Assembly: GCA_949128115.1 (NCBI GenBank)
Contig: OX421965.1
Coordinates: 9,703,420-9,767,419 of the forward strand
Source of the DNA: Anaspis maculata
Taxonomy: Eukaryota; Arthropoda; Insecta; Coleoptera; Scraptiidae
Length of the DNA: 64,000 nt
Direction: 5' to 3'
Shown here: one piece after another, positions 25,155 to 37,105 of the stretch
Layout of the letters: each line of letters begins with the position of its first letter
Position numbering within the stretch: the stretch's first letter is position 1
Notes under the pieces: generated by a model
The model's database searches: none
What the model saw: only the letters and a program-made list of their open reading frames with translations
What the model was told of the DNA's origin: nothing
Translations under genes and position numbers: made by a program

Positions 25155-26692
25155 GATCTTCCACGATAACTGCCGTAACGTTGACTGGATCGACTTGATA
25201 TTTGGTATACAAACATGGTTGTTTCCTGAAAAGAGCCCATTAGTTTTTGGCTGTCATCTGTCAAACCCAACTGTCACTATCATCTAATGTCAGAATCTAT
25301 ATCTCACGGAACTCAACTTGCAATATGTCATTTGAAAACCCTTGAAAAACTGTATTCAGAACAGTTGGAAACATTGCCCTATCTGTCATCTGTCAAATAC
25401 TAAAAAATGTTAAAGTTCCAAACTTTACCAATTAATTATTCAAAATCTATCCGATGGATTGGAAGCAGATTTGGCAGGAAGCAACACAACAAAAGAGTCA
25501 AGTTGAGGCCGCAGTTGCAGTTTTCCACCATTCTCCAGTTGAGCGTAATGAATTTTCGAAATTTCTCCTGGCCGTTGCCACTCAGGAGGGGCTCTCGCCG
25601 GTGTTTCGACCAGCACGACTCGCTTTTGTAGCAGGACTCCACTCAAAAATTTATTCCTGCTCGGGGATCGACTTTTTTTTGGAAATTTCAACTGATATCG
25701 AAAGTAGATTGTATTGAGCGTCGTGCAGGTCTATTTTCAGAGTTGACACGGTTTCGGTTTTCCGACTGTAATTTTTTCAAAATGAAATTTGCACATTCCG
25801 TGAATTTGAGAAAAACGCAATGCAAACTTCTACATGCGGTAGGCCCCACGAAATATTAATTTTAGGTGCAGACATGCTGTAAATAAAAATTAGAGCAAAG
25901 ATTGAGCTAATTTTTGGAGGAAAAATTTTCGAAATCGGATCAACAGTTGCCGAGTTTTCCTCTCTGGAAAAACTGCAAATTTTCCAACTTTTTATTCCGT
26001 GAACAGATTTCTTGGAATTGTTTTTTTTAGAGAATAGATAACTGGTTCTTGAACATTTTCCAATAATTTCTCCCCAATTTCCCGGAAATTTTCCTCCTGA
26101 AAATATTAAACCACTCATGCGATCGTACAAATTGAGCGGTTCTGTCACGATAATTACCGAATTATTGATTCGATCAAATCGAAATCAGGTACGGGGGCCT
26201 AAGTTCAGCCTGGAATGTTCTGATTAGACTTTGGGTGGATGATTTTGATCGGAAGCCCTCAGGTGGCACATTGGGTCTGGGTTTGTCTGCCCAAGCTCTA
26301 AATTGAAAATATAGAGTTGAAATTTGACACACAGATGCAGTGAAAGTTTTCAATCAAGTTTTTGTAATTTCATCATCATATCTGAAGTAGGAACAAAAAT
26401 TTCAATAAGGAACCAGCATTGCATTTTTGAGATATCACAACAGTTAGCTACCTAGTTCTACCTTTTGGATTATTTCATCACCTTGGAAAACTGACCTAAC
26501 CTGTCATTTTTTCTGTCCGCTCAACAATGGATGCAGGATGCTCGCTAAACGCTCGACTAAATAGAATTTTTTCATCAATTTCCAAATCGAATCGCCCCCT
26601 CTCGAAGGGACACTTCGATCAAAATCATTACTGACGTCTCTGGATACCGCCGGGAAAGTTTTGTGTCGCCCCACAACAGATTTTTCATTCTT
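25155..26692 (+). repeat. Family F copy B, right part
   Basis: Begins GATCTTCCACGATAACTGCC and ends at CCGCCGGGAAAGTTTTGTG followed by CGCCCCACAACAGATTTT. It is collinear with copy A (5241-6717) without large indels. A frame at 25454-25717 (87 codons from ATG) is open here, and homologous frames exist in copy A and in reverse inside the 17323-18605 element. I cannot name the product. It may be a small protein of the repeat or a chance frame. Confidence 0.7.
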
Positions 26693-28829
26693 AAGTTCAG
26701 TCAAGTTATGTATCTTTGTCACGGGTAATGCTGTCGAAGTTCTTACGTTAATCATTAGCTACAAGTAAGTGACATCTGAAAATGATGGGCTGTATGAGTC
26801 TTTCATTTCTACAAGATCTGAAAGGAGATTGGTTTGCAAGGCAGTTTGACTTACATTTTCGACTGATAACTCAGACACACTTGCTCCATATTTGACATTA
26901 AAACCTTTATGTATCTCAATTTCCGCTTTTTACCATTGTGGATTCTAGAGAGAGCATTCCTGCTACCTATACATGCAAAAACATGGCTTTTTGTTTAGTG
27001 GTTTTACCAGAATATTGGTTTTACTGCGGAAATTGGAAAATTAAAAATCCGTTTCGCCTAATTGGACGCCATCTTGAACTATCGTGGGTATCTTACTTCC
27101 GGTCAATATTTCGCTCCGGTAACAGGCGTTTTCAGATCCAGAAGGGTCTATTTAGTCTACAAACACTTGTTACCAAAATGTTATATGGAGTGCCCCTAGG
27201 AGGTAATTTTAGGCGTTTTTTCAAATTTTTGTACCAGTGTATTAGTCTGTTAAAACGTAACATCTCAGACCATCGAAATCCTGTGCATATTTTAAATCTG
27301 TCAAAATGTCACTTGAGGTGTTTCTGACGTGACTTAACAAATTTGTTGACGGGAATCGATTTCTGTTTATTTTTTCCTCAAGTAGAGAAACCCCTTCAAA
27401 GAGAAATATACGGGCACTGGCTATTAAATTTTCAAAAAATTTCAAAATTTCAATTTCTTGCATTATTGTTCTGATTTGTTCTGTTTTTGCATAATTTTTA
27501 TGGTATCTACTTTTGTGTTCCTATGTTTTTATATGCCCTTATGTTAATTGAGTATCTTTCGAGTTTTCTCTTATTGCCTCTATAAGTTTATGTCTTGGTT
27601 TTATTGGTTCTAGTGGATCGAGCCGTTTATCGTTTATTGGCAATTGATGAACAATTCCGAGGCAATCGAGCTAATCGAGGAGACAGATTTGCAATTACTG
27701 AACGCAGTATATGAGTTGTCTCATGTTCGGTCATGTTTTTGTATATTTTCTATGCCTATGTCATTTTACCCACAAGTGAGCTTAAAATGACACAGTGAGG
27801 CTATTTTATAGAATTGGCTTTTTATGATTGAAAACAGTATTCGATGGAGTTTTTGTCCTGTGGTAGTTATGTGTTGATCTTTTAACTGACAGATGTGACC
27901 AAAAACTTGGCTGTATTTGGATTTTCAAATTTTTTTGTGAACAAAAATGCTTAGGGTATGTCATTTTAGGCAGATCTTCCCTATCTTATTGGCGTATACT
28001 TACTCTGCGGTAAACTCATGATCGCGGAACCTCCGCCCATTGTGCAGATGTGTCTTACTCACACAATGGGATCTCTATAGCTTGCGCGAACGATCTAGAA
28101 TCACCGCGTTTGCCCTTAAATGTACTGGAATTTCACAGCTTGTAACAATACCAATTCTCACATAAAAGCCTGGAGTGATATTATTACATAAAATCAAAAT
28201 CTGTTTGTCAACTTGAAAATTCAAAATAGGTACCTAGGCATGGTAAAGCGAAAGCAAAAAGACACTAATGACGATGTTTTTACTTCCGCGCATAAAGTAT
28301 GCAATTAACAAGTAGTGTCGCGCCTACTATAACGTACTTAGAAAGTCTGAAAGTAAAGTTTTCGTACGTGTCGGAAAAAAAATCGTTGTCAAAGTATCCA
28401 AAGAGAAATGACAGATTTCGGAAGATTAACCTACTTTTCTTGACATCTCAAGTCTCAAGACCAGTACTAAAAGTTGAATTGGTTTATTCGTTCTGAAAAC
28501 AATCATGGTGGTATGAGAAAAGGTTTTTAACTATAATATATTATTGTTGGATTCCTAAGAAACTGCAAATCGGAATTTGATTTCTTGTGTGTCAAATTGC
28601 CATTTTTCATTTCAGTTGAATGATTTTATGGCATTGATAGCAAGCTGATTGATTGGGCTACAACAGTCATTAGCTAAATGACCAAAATTTTGAAATTCCA
28701 GGTGGCAGACGCAATTTAAATTCGATCATTTGTTCGGTCATTTGGCCGCTGTTTTTGGAGCCAACAATTACAAATGGGCCTTCTCTCAAATTGCCATGGT
28801 TTTAGTTTTAAGGACAGAGTTATATTGGT
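26693..28829. other. AT-rich DNA, no supported gene
   Basis: The longest frame (26938-27327, 129 codons, plus strand) has no recognisable domain. A 9-bp stem (CCCATTGTG / CACAATGGG, 28036-28070, 17-nt loop) is the only local structure I noted. Confidence 0.4.
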
Positions 28830-28985
28830 GAAATAAGGCGTTGCGGAATCAATCAGTGTGGTTCCTCTTGACAAAAATTTACCATTTAGGTCTTTTTGGA
28901 AAGCTACAAGGATGTACTTTGGTTTGAGCCTATAAAAATTTTCGAAATCAAAAAATTATTTTTTCAAAACTTGAATTATTTTGGT
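28830..28985 (+). repeat. Left arm of a wide inverted repeat
   Basis: TTGGTGAAATAAGGCGTTGC, ACCATTTAGGTCT and GAAAGCTACAAGGATGTAC are mirrored at 30962-31106. The arms are about 150 bp and enclose the 29660-30873 palindrome. GTATTGGTGAAGTTACATAT at 35278 may be a further fragment. Confidence 0.6.
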
Positions 28986-29659
28986 TCTTGAGGAACTAAT
29001 GTTCAACTTTTTATTTTCATTTCACCCTGTATATGCCGCCGGCATAGTTAGTATTGATGGCTTCAAGTTTCAATCAAAAGAGAATGGACCAAACAACACC
29101 TCTACCAAGTGGAAAGTGGCACCCCGCCATCATAAAAGTCAAGGTCCATCCATATCAGTCTTCAGCAACGAGCATCTGGACTATTTCAATTTTCTTGTGT
29201 TTTGACGAAGATGAAGTGAACTGACGATTAAATGTATAAGGACCTTTCTTGTAGACAATAAAATTTCCAACAATTTCTTCCCAGGTACTTGTTTCCTAGT
29301 CACGAGATATACCCGAAAAACTGATCCTCGAGTTCTTCTCGAGGCCACAACGGCCGAAGCTCACACCAGATTCTTAAGGACTTTTACATCCAGTTCCACA
29401 AGCAAATTTAATTATTGTTAGCTAATTAAGACATTTTCTCTGATGGATTTGAGGTCAGTGCTGGTTGAATGACCACGGAAAATGCATACAAGCTGTTGTG
29501 GTCTGAACATTTTCCCATAATCTTTCGTGAAACTTGTGTTTTTTGTGGTCACTAAGCCAATATTCACCATAGAAAATATCCTTATTAGTTAAGAATGATT
29601 AAATTTGATGGTGGAACTGGCTATTAGTATGGGTAACTACATGCCTAACTGATCTTATA

Positions 29660-30873
29660 CAGGGTGGTGCAGGTTTTAGTCGACAAACTTTGCAGGCTGA
29701 TAGAGAATAAGAAAAAAAGTCGACTCACCCCAAAAAATGCATATCAAAAAAGTTACAGGCCTTCAAAGTTGCAGTAAAAAAATTGTTTTTTTATAACTAT
29801 TGAACAGATTGACCGATTTCGCTCAAATTTTGCACATATGGCTAACAAACACGTTCCGAGTGATTTCTTGGAAAAAATTCTGTCAGAATGACGCAGTGCC
29901 GTCGATATAGGGGGGTACTATCCCTCTTACCCCCTACTTTCTACGCCACTGGATATTTTGGAAAACCGTTAAAAGTATCGAATTTGACGTTCAATTCTGA
30001 AGAGAAAATTGGCGTGTCATTGCCTCATTTGGAGCAGCGGTTCCGGAGATATTTGTGTTTAAAGGTTCAAAAACACCGAATTACGCAAATGTTTCAAAAT
30101 TCGAGCAAGCTTTGATCCATTAACTTTCAACTTTTTTTTCAATTTGAAGTTCATTGATCCATAATTTAGCTCACGAGAAACTGAAAATTGGTTTTGAAAA
30201 TTCATAATTTCAGCAACAATTAAATGTTCAATGGGTACCTATTCACTTACTGATATTTGGGAAGTTTAGTAAGAACAAGAACCAAGAACCCTTTGTTTCT
30301 TATTGGTCACGTTAAATTAGGAAATTATGAATTTTCACAACCAATTTTCAATTTCTCATGAGTTAAATTATGGATCAATAAACTTAAAATTGAAAAAAAA
30401 GTTGAAAGTTAATAGATATCAAAGCTTGCTCGAATTTGAAACATTTGCGTAATTCGGTGTTTTTGAACATTTAAACACAAATATCTTCGAAACCGCCGCA
30501 CCAAATGTAGCAACGATACGCCAATTTTCTCTTCAGAATTGAACGCCGAATTCAATACTTCCAACGGTCTTTCAAAATATCCAGTGGCGTAGAAAGTAAG
30601 AGGGGTAAGAGGGTTACCCCCCTACTTGTGTGACAGAATTTTTTTCAAGAAATCACTGGGGACGTGTTTGCTAACCATATGTGCAAAATTTGAGCAAAGT
30701 CGGTCAAGCTGTTCAAAGGTTATCAAGAAAAAAACAATTTTTTTCTGCAACTTTGAAGGCCTGTAACTTTTCAAATATGCATTTTAGATATGTATTTTTG
30801 TGGAGTGAGTCGACTTCTTTTTTTATCCTCTATCAGCCTGAAAAGGTTCTCGACTCAAACCTGGACCAGCCTG
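29660..30873. mobile_element. TA-flanked palindromic element (1214 bp)
   Basis: Ends are CAGGGTGGTGCAGG and the reverse complement of CAGGCTGGTCCAGG. TA flanks both sides (29658-29659, 30874-30875), as for Tc1/mariner-type insertions. The arms of about 560 bp match along their whole length to a centre near 30265, so the transcript would fold into one long hairpin. Each arm includes a CCAGTGGCGTAGAAAGTA word resembling hAT termini, which suggests the ancestral arm captured another element before duplication. No coding sequence. Confidence 0.8.
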
Positions 30874-30961
30874 TATCCAAGAAACCGGCTGGATTTAATT
30901 CTTGTTCGTCATTTGTGATTATAACAGCTAAAATTCTTGGACTAATTCCAAAATCCAAAAA

Positions 30962-31106
30962 TCGAAAGAATTATTCTTCGATTTTGGAAATGCCAATGGG
31001 CTCAAACCACAGTACATCCTTGTAGCTTTCGAAAGAGACCTAAATGGTAAGATTCTGTCAAGGAATAAACCCACAAGGATTGATTCCGCAACACTTGTTT
31101 CACCAA
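30962..31106 (-). repeat. Right arm of a wide inverted repeat
   Basis: Reverse complement of 28830-28985, ending CCGCAACACTTGTTTCACC directly before a TACAGGGTGG terminus. Arm identity looks about 80% by eye. Confidence 0.6.
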
Positions 31107-31108
31107 TA

Positions 31109-31550
31109 CAGGGTGGCCCAACGAAAACGTAACAGCCAAATTTTCGGGCACTTGACCTCATTTGTTTGTATTCTGTAACATGTTTACTAGACGGACATGA
31201 GCCCCATCACGGGATGGGCTCGGCAACTTCGAGCCAGCCTCCTAGAAGGGGCTGTAACCTTTCAAAAACACTGAAATTAGCATTATCTTGAAAAATTTGC
31301 ATCGAATCGAAATAAAATTAACACCGCTATGGAGACAATTGAACCAGCTTTGAAATAATGTAGGTATCAGTCAACTCCAATTGTCATTGAAAATTTTCGA
31401 AGAGGCCGCCACCCTGACTACGGGGGTGAAACTCAACGGTTTAATAATTAGCAGTTGAATGTCCCCCTTGAAAACAAAATTGACCTGTCCGGGCTTATTT
31501 CGAAAAAATGAGAGCGTATGCCCGAAAATCTGTCTGTTTCGTTTTCAATG
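31109..31550. mobile_element. Decayed TA-flanked inverted-repeat element
   Basis: The left end CAGGGTGGCCCAACGAAAAC is preceded by TA and matches 37336 onward almost exactly. The right part (31490-31550) holds the mirrored AACGAAACAGACAGATTTTC block but has lost a clear CACCCTG terminus. The interior contains no coding frame. Confidence 0.5.
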
Positions 31551-31599
31551 GACTTCGTCCTTCAAGCGATTGATTTTATTGTAGTAAAAATTGTAGCTC

Positions 31600-31692
31600 C
31601 GACTCTCCGCTCCAACTATACAACACATCTCATGAATAATATGGGCATACGCTCCTGTTGGATGTGCAAACCAAAAAATAAATAAATGAATG
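31600..31692 (+). repeat. Retroposon 3' tail with AAATAAATGAATG
   Basis: CTCCTGTTGGATGTGC followed by AAATAAATAAATGAATGAATT resembles the 3' end of a non-LTR element. A similar CCTGTTGGAAATAAAT tail occurs at 44963-45003, suggesting one family. Confidence 0.35.
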
Positions 31693-31940
31693 AATTAGTA
31701 AAATCTAGAATAAGAAAAAAAAATACATATACCTCGACATATAGGTAAAGAGGAGTCTTTCATTTTAAAAGATTTGATATTTGATGGATTTGGAGCGATG
31801 GTATCTAGAGATAGTTTCGCTCGTTCTACACGATACCCGATACCAGATAACAACTTTTATTCACAACGACTATACTTAGAGGATTTATTGGATTGACTTT
31901 CGAAAAGTTGTAAAGAGATGTCCTCGTCACTTCTACCCTA

Positions 31941-33464
31941 TAGGCCAGGCGGTATGTCGGTAAAATCACTACAATCTGGAAAAAACTCCGACCAAAGCTT
32001 TTATGGTGTCAAACTCTTCGTAAGGTCAGTAGTTATCTACCACTGAGTTTCCGCCCAAAAACGAGTTGTGCTGATTCCTCCACATCTGCGCGAAGGTAAA
32101 GGATGCCTTGAAAGTGCAAAAAGAGCTGTTAAACCTCCGTACTTTTTTGTTATATTTGCCTAAATGCAAACGTACAACTCTTACGCAAACATTGGAAGTA
32201 TCTGTCATCATCTCTGTGCCAGTCTTACTGTTGAAAAAAAAGATTTCTTTGTGCGGATCAGATAAATCACATTTTATTGTTTTTCCACACAAGAAAACGA
32301 TGGAGCAACATGTATTTTGAATGTTTTCTAATGACTTGTACTCACTGAGCCCATCTATGGCATTAAAATTTCAATAACAGCATTTTTGAAGATGTTGCCA
32401 GCAAAAAAGTGAATAATTTTCTCCCGCCTGTTCAGCAGCAATTTTTTCAATTTTACCAAACACCGTTTGCGAAAATTTTATAAGGAATAAAAAGCTCGAA
32501 CTCTTCTCTAACGATATCCTGCCTGGCTTAACTGCGGCACGCACTTGAAAGTCTAAAAAAACTATTCTCTTTTCGAGAGATCCTGTTTCACCCGTGTGCG
32601 GCCGTGCCTACTTGACATAGACCGGACTGATTACACGAGCTTGGAAATGTACTCTTTTCCAGCTTTAAAACGCGACCATTATTATTGCGACTTTGTACAT
32701 TGATTTATGAAGAAATCATTCATTATTTTATCATTAATGGTCGTGTTTCAAAGCTGGAAGAGAGTACATTTCCAAGCTTGTGTAATCAGTCCGGTCTATG
32801 TCAAGTAGGCATGGCCGCACGCGGGTAAAATAGAACCGCTCAAATGAAATCAGTTTCCTACACTCCCAAAAAGCGTGCCGCGGTTAAGCCAGAAATAATA
32901 TCATTAGAAAACAGTTCCAGCTTGTCATTTCCTATAAAATTTTCGAGAACGGTGTTTGGTAAAATTGAAAAAACTCCTGCTGAACAGACGGGTAAAAATT
33001 CTTCTCTTCTTAGCGGGCAACATCTTCCAAAATGCTGTTATTGAATTTTTAACACCATAAATGGGCTCAGTGAGTACAAGTTATTAGGAAACATCCAAAA
33101 TACATGTAGCTCCATCGTTTTCTTGTGTGGAAAAACAATTAAATGTGATTTATCTGACCCGCACAAAGAAATCTTTTTTTTCAACAGTAAGACTGGCACA
33201 GAGATGATGGCAAATGCTTCCAATGTTTGCGTTAGAGTTGTACGTTTGCATTGAGGCAAATAAAATGAAAAAGTACTGGGGTTTAACAGGTCTTTTTGCA
33301 CCTTCAAGACATCTTTTACCTTTGGGCAGATGTGGAGGAATTAGCACAACTCGTTTTTGGGCGGAAACTCAGTGGTAGATACCTACTGACCTTACGAAGA
33401 GTTTGACACCATAAAAGCTTTGGTCGGAATTTTTTCCATCCAGAATGACCTACCGCCTGGCCTA
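31941..33464. mobile_element. Palindromic element (1524 bp), TAGGCCAGG ends, CTA target duplication
   Basis: The left terminus TAGGCCAGGCGGTA is mirrored at the right (TACCGCCTGGCCTA), with CTA repeated outside both ends (31938-31940, 33465-33467). Two arms of about 750 bp match throughout to a centre near 32703. The same peptide-like frame therefore appears on opposite strands (plus near 32108-32320, minus near 33038-33307); this reflects the palindrome rather than coding. A 3-bp duplication recalls PIF/Harbinger-type elements, but no transposase is present and the assignment is tentative. Confidence 0.8.
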
Positions 33465-33875
33465 CTACCTTTTCGACATAATTATTTCAATAACGTTTGT
33501 ATCTAGTCTATCCACGAAAACTCTGGAAAAGTTTAGTGCGATCAGAATAACTTCCTTAAAGCTTTTGAGGTGCAGCTCCTCCGCCAATTGCGCGTCGTGA
33601 TCTCCGGCGAGTTTTGTACATAACATGATAAGTTTCCATGGGGTGGAAGCCTGAAGCAGCTGTTTTTTTTTTGCCCAAGAGTGTTTTTGGCAGAAAAGTC
33701 CTTTGCTTCTGTTATTTACCAACAATAATTCTAGAAGCCTCGTGAAAAGATTCCTTTTTGCCTTTATTCTCATCGTCAAAGATGATAGGTAAGTACTTGG
33801 CAGCAGAAAGTTCCATTGGCGGAAAAAATCGCGCTCATGTGCCCAGTATTGTTCCATGCAGTATTGGGTACACAA
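33465..33875 (-). CDS. Hypothetical open frame abutting the palindrome
   Basis: A 136-codon frame (first codon TTG; open upstream in frame to about 33905) whose stop is the TAG contributed by the target site of the 31941-33464 element. I recognise no domain. Codon usage looks more protein-like than most frames here, and the end reads AAAAG|GTAGGG, which could be a 5' splice site. A minus-strand exon with the palindrome inserted just inside the following intron is one reading; a chance frame is equally possible. No signal peptide or membrane segment is evident. Confidence 0.2.
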   Translation of the reverse strand: MCTQYCMEQYWAHERDFFRQWNFLLPSTYLSSLTMRIKAKRNLFTRLLELLLVNNRSKGLFCQKHSWAKKKQLLQASTPWKLIMLCTKLAGDHDAQLAEELHLKSFKEVILIALNFSRVFVDRLDTNVIEIIMSKR

Positions 33876-33899
33876 GTACCCATCATACCTATACGCGAT

Positions 33900-34430
33900 T
33901 TGGGAAATGGTTTATCATCACCGCGTCATCGTCATAACATTTTCGCCCGTTTAGTCAGAGACTTGGTGGTGCGGGTGGCCGCGTCCGACCCAGAGTTACA
34001 CAGACCGATGCGCATTCCAGCCAAACCGTCGTCGTCGTCAACGCCGTCACTCACGTCCGTCTGTTATTACGCTATCTGCTATCTCCTCCAGCTCCCTTGC
34101 TTCTCTCGAATCCGAAGTTCCGCCGCTGCCTAGCCAGCTTGCTGGTATTCCACGACCGTTCTCCGCTCAGTGCGTTACGTCGACCGCAAAAGCGGTGTTT
34201 TTGAACGAAACGTGCTTTTGAAGTCTTGCTGGATTGACGTACAGGTAAATCCGCGCGCCGTGTGCTTCACGCTCCAGGTGCCCTTCTTCAGGCGGCCGAT
34301 CGCACTCGTCGCATTCCTTTGCATCAGAAGAAGAAGAAGCAAAATGCAAAAAGTGCGGTGTTTGAAAAAAGTTTAAGTGCAAGAAAAAGTCCGCCGATCG
34401 GGCGCTAACTTGCGCGGTGGTTTGATGCTG
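33900..34430. promoter_or_regulatory. CpG-rich promoter or first-exon-like segment
   Basis: GC and CpG content rise sharply relative to the neighbourhood (CGTCGTCGTC near 34029; GCGCGCC near 34254). A CTCAGTGCG word at 34166-34174 resembles an arthropod Initiator, and CAG|GTAAAT at 34242-34250 resembles a splice donor, so a plus-strand 5' untranslated exon is possible. There is no obvious TATA box. No coding exon is identified downstream. Confidence 0.3.
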
Positions 34431-35310
34431 GTGTGAACAATCTTACTTGTTGGATTTTTTCTTCTTTCTCTTGGATACTTCTACCATTTACTCTATTCCG
34501 AAAGGTAAGAGAAAAAAAGCAATATATACTTGCTGATGATTCAATTATCTATAGGTGCTATAAAATAGAGCAAAACGTTTTGTTGCGGGTATTTGAATCA
34601 TTGCGGTTACGAAACGTGTGTGCGATAAGATAATAAATAATAGGAATGCTGTTGTTGTTTGATGGAAAAAATTCAATCAATAATCCTCTGCAGTGCTGTT
34701 TTACCTCTACGTTACCTGTACCTGTTTTAACAGCACCCGCTAAAGAGTTGATCAAGCGACATATCAGAGTTGGGCCGGTGTTTTCAGAATTATAGTCATT
34801 GTAAGAATATCACGGAAATTAGTAGATATAAGAAAAGAAGAATTGCTTCTTAGCAAAACTCTTGTCTTGATAGCGTATTAAAAAAGAAAGGAAAACAAAT
34901 ACAAATCGGCAGCGAAAACTAGAAGAAACAAAGCCATTTCAGCTTAGGGAGTCGTTATTTGCTTATCGAGAGCAATAAGAAGGCAGAAGATATAAAGATA
35001 AAGCACTGAACAAGTGAACACTTCCGTAAGATTCATGAGCAATTGTTTTTTTTTTACCTATGAATACCTGAAATGGAAGTATGCCTACAGGCTGCCTCAG
35101 AAGTATTGCATTCTGTCAGTACCTACTACAGTACAGTGCATACATTATGTAAGGAGTGTTCATTCAAAAAGTATTCATGATCTGAATAAGTTTTGGCATT
35201 AGGTGAATATTTTTTCAAGATAAACAGGTTGATTATTGAGATTGAGATATCGGGGTAGACGTTTAGAACATGTATTGGTGTATTGGTGAAGTTACATATT
35301 CAGCCCTAGA
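34431..35310. other. AT-rich DNA, nothing recognised
   Basis: No coding, repeat or terminal-repeat signature beyond short frames. It could be intron if the 33900-34430 segment is a first exon. Confidence 0.4.
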
Positions 35311-35643
35311 GGAGCTTGTGGTATGGTAGTTAGCGCATTTGACCACCACTCCAGAGGTCGCGGGTTCGATCTCCGCCGGGGACGGATTTTCGCCTCAAAA
35401 ACAAGCTTCTTGGTTTACTTGGAATGCTTGCTAAATGCAAGACGTGTGTCGCATAGCACGTAAAATAGGAACGATGGTGCCGACCCCATGCGATGTTGGT
35501 GGTCGTGAAAAATCCCTACCCTGTTTGGAACACACAGGGGTTCGGCAAAATTTCCGGTATAGTGGAGGGAAAGCATTCACCGGTGTGGGTGTTAGGCCTC
35601 GTTGCGGAAATAGACCGACGTTAAATAAACGAATAAAAAAAAG
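35311..35643 (+). mobile_element. tRNA-derived SINE (about 333 bp)
   Basis: The head is tRNA-like: TGGTATGGTAGTTAGCGC fits a Pol III A box and GGTTCGATCTC (35363-35373) fits a B box, about 35 bp apart as in tRNA genes. It lacks a tRNA 3' half and continues into a tRNA-unrelated body ending in an A-rich tail (AATAAACGAATAAAAAAAA). The plus orientation is fixed by promoter and tail. The target duplication is unclear; AGCCC occurs on both sides. Confidence 0.75.
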
Positions 35644-35941
35644 TCTTTAGCCCCCTTTCGCTTTCAGACCCTCTAGACCATATCTCGCAATTAAATAAAT
35701 CAACAAAATCGAATGAAATTTTGCAGGTTTATCTGACCACTGATGGTCTTCGTAGTACGTACCCTGTTCATTTAGGTACGAGTGAGGCACAGGACCGTAC
35801 TCAAAATTTTGATCTTCAGGTTTTTGTTGGAAAAATCACCTTCTATAGGTACACTTTGCCCCAAATCAATATTCAATTTTAAATTGAGGATGAACTTATT
35901 ACTGCACTCGATGTTTCCAGAAAATTCAAGAATAGTATTTT

Positions 35942-36058
35942 ATGTTACTAGCGCCGAAAACCGGGCATAGCATAACGAACGTGAATGCAGCTCGAGGCCC
36001 TAGGCCGAGAGCTGCATGAGAGAGTTATGCTATGCCGTTTTCAGCGCGAGTAGCATAC
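35942..36058. repeat. 117-bp imperfect hairpin (miniature inverted repeat)
   Basis: Two arms of about 55 bp mirror each other, sharing GGCATAGCATAAC, ATGCAGCTC and GGCC at the tip. Mismatches and 1-2-base bulges are spread along the stem. It is GC-richer than its surroundings. It may be a tiny MITE or a structured RNA; the sequence alone does not decide. Confidence 0.5.
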
Positions 36059-37105
36059 ATCGTTTTTCGTGCTGCTTTCAATAAAATTACAAATAAATAA
36101 GATAATATCGCAATAATCATTTCAAGTTGGTACTTCTGCCATCCATCACCAAGGCACAAGGCATGTACTTACCTACTAGATGCAGATTATTGTGTGTCAA
36201 ATGTCGATTTGAAAAATTGCGTCCTATGTTTGAATTTTCTTGCTTAAAACCGCCCTTCCCCTCCCCAATTAGAAGGGCCATCCCCCAAAAATCCCGAAAT
36301 CCCTGAGCTCTAGTGTCTTGTGTGACGACGAAACACGGGAAATGGCATAAATTAATCACTTTTAAACCTTCGCGCCACAAAACGTCAAAAATCATTCTGC
36401 AATTGTACCAACAGATATTCGAAAAATGACCCTAAATTGTCAATTTTCAAAGTGATTATTTATAATTTCAACTGATTAAAACCGAAAATTTCAAGCTATA
36501 ACATTGGAAACGTGATCTCTCTTGAATTGTGAATGATTTTGCGAGGTTAGTTTATTTTTCACGTGTACTTTTTACTTTGCCGCTCTAGATCTTTTTCTGA
36601 ATATTACAGTGCAGGACACCGAGCGTATATTGTCATTTTCGGTTATGGCAGCACAAAAAAGTATTTATTCAAGGAGATAATTTTTCTTCTAAAAATGCCT
36701 GCAAACGATTCTTAATCAATGTAGAGTAGAAAAGAATATGGGTTTCATCTTCGGTTTTGTACTAAAAAATTTGTTTCAGAAGGCATTTTTAGAACAACAA
36801 ACTGGGGTATTTTTTTGTTCATGTACCATACCCTCTATATGTAAATAGAAATTCAGTGCAGACCCAGTAGTTGATGAATCTTCCACTCATATAATTCTGC
36901 CATAATAACCTATCAAAATGTTGAGAAATAAGAATTTGAAAAAATCAGAGAGTGGTCTTTGGGTTTGGGAACTTCCATAATTTCGAAAATAAAAGTGGAA
37001 GTGCTTCTTTCTCAATTTTCTGCGAGTTATTTTAGATGATTCCATCAACCCCAGACTGTAGGGTGTAGGGATGCAAAGCTGTTGAGACGCACTCTGCATC
37101 ATGTA
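36059..37105. other. Intergenic-like DNA with a 14-bp inverted repeat
   Basis: TTCTAAAAATGCCT (36689-36702) is repeated inverted at 36782-36795, perhaps the ends of a ~107-bp MITE. No gene seen. Confidence 0.4.

Noticed and set aside
26938..27327. 129-codon plus-strand frame
   Set aside because: No domain, AT-driven composition, and part of it resembles a dispersed repeat near 12190.
28036..28070. 9-bp stem hairpin
   Set aside because: Short stem with a 17-nt loop; expected by chance at this scale.
32026..33347. Similar peptides on opposite strands resembling a conserved gene pair
   Set aside because: They are the two arms of the 31941-33464 palindrome.
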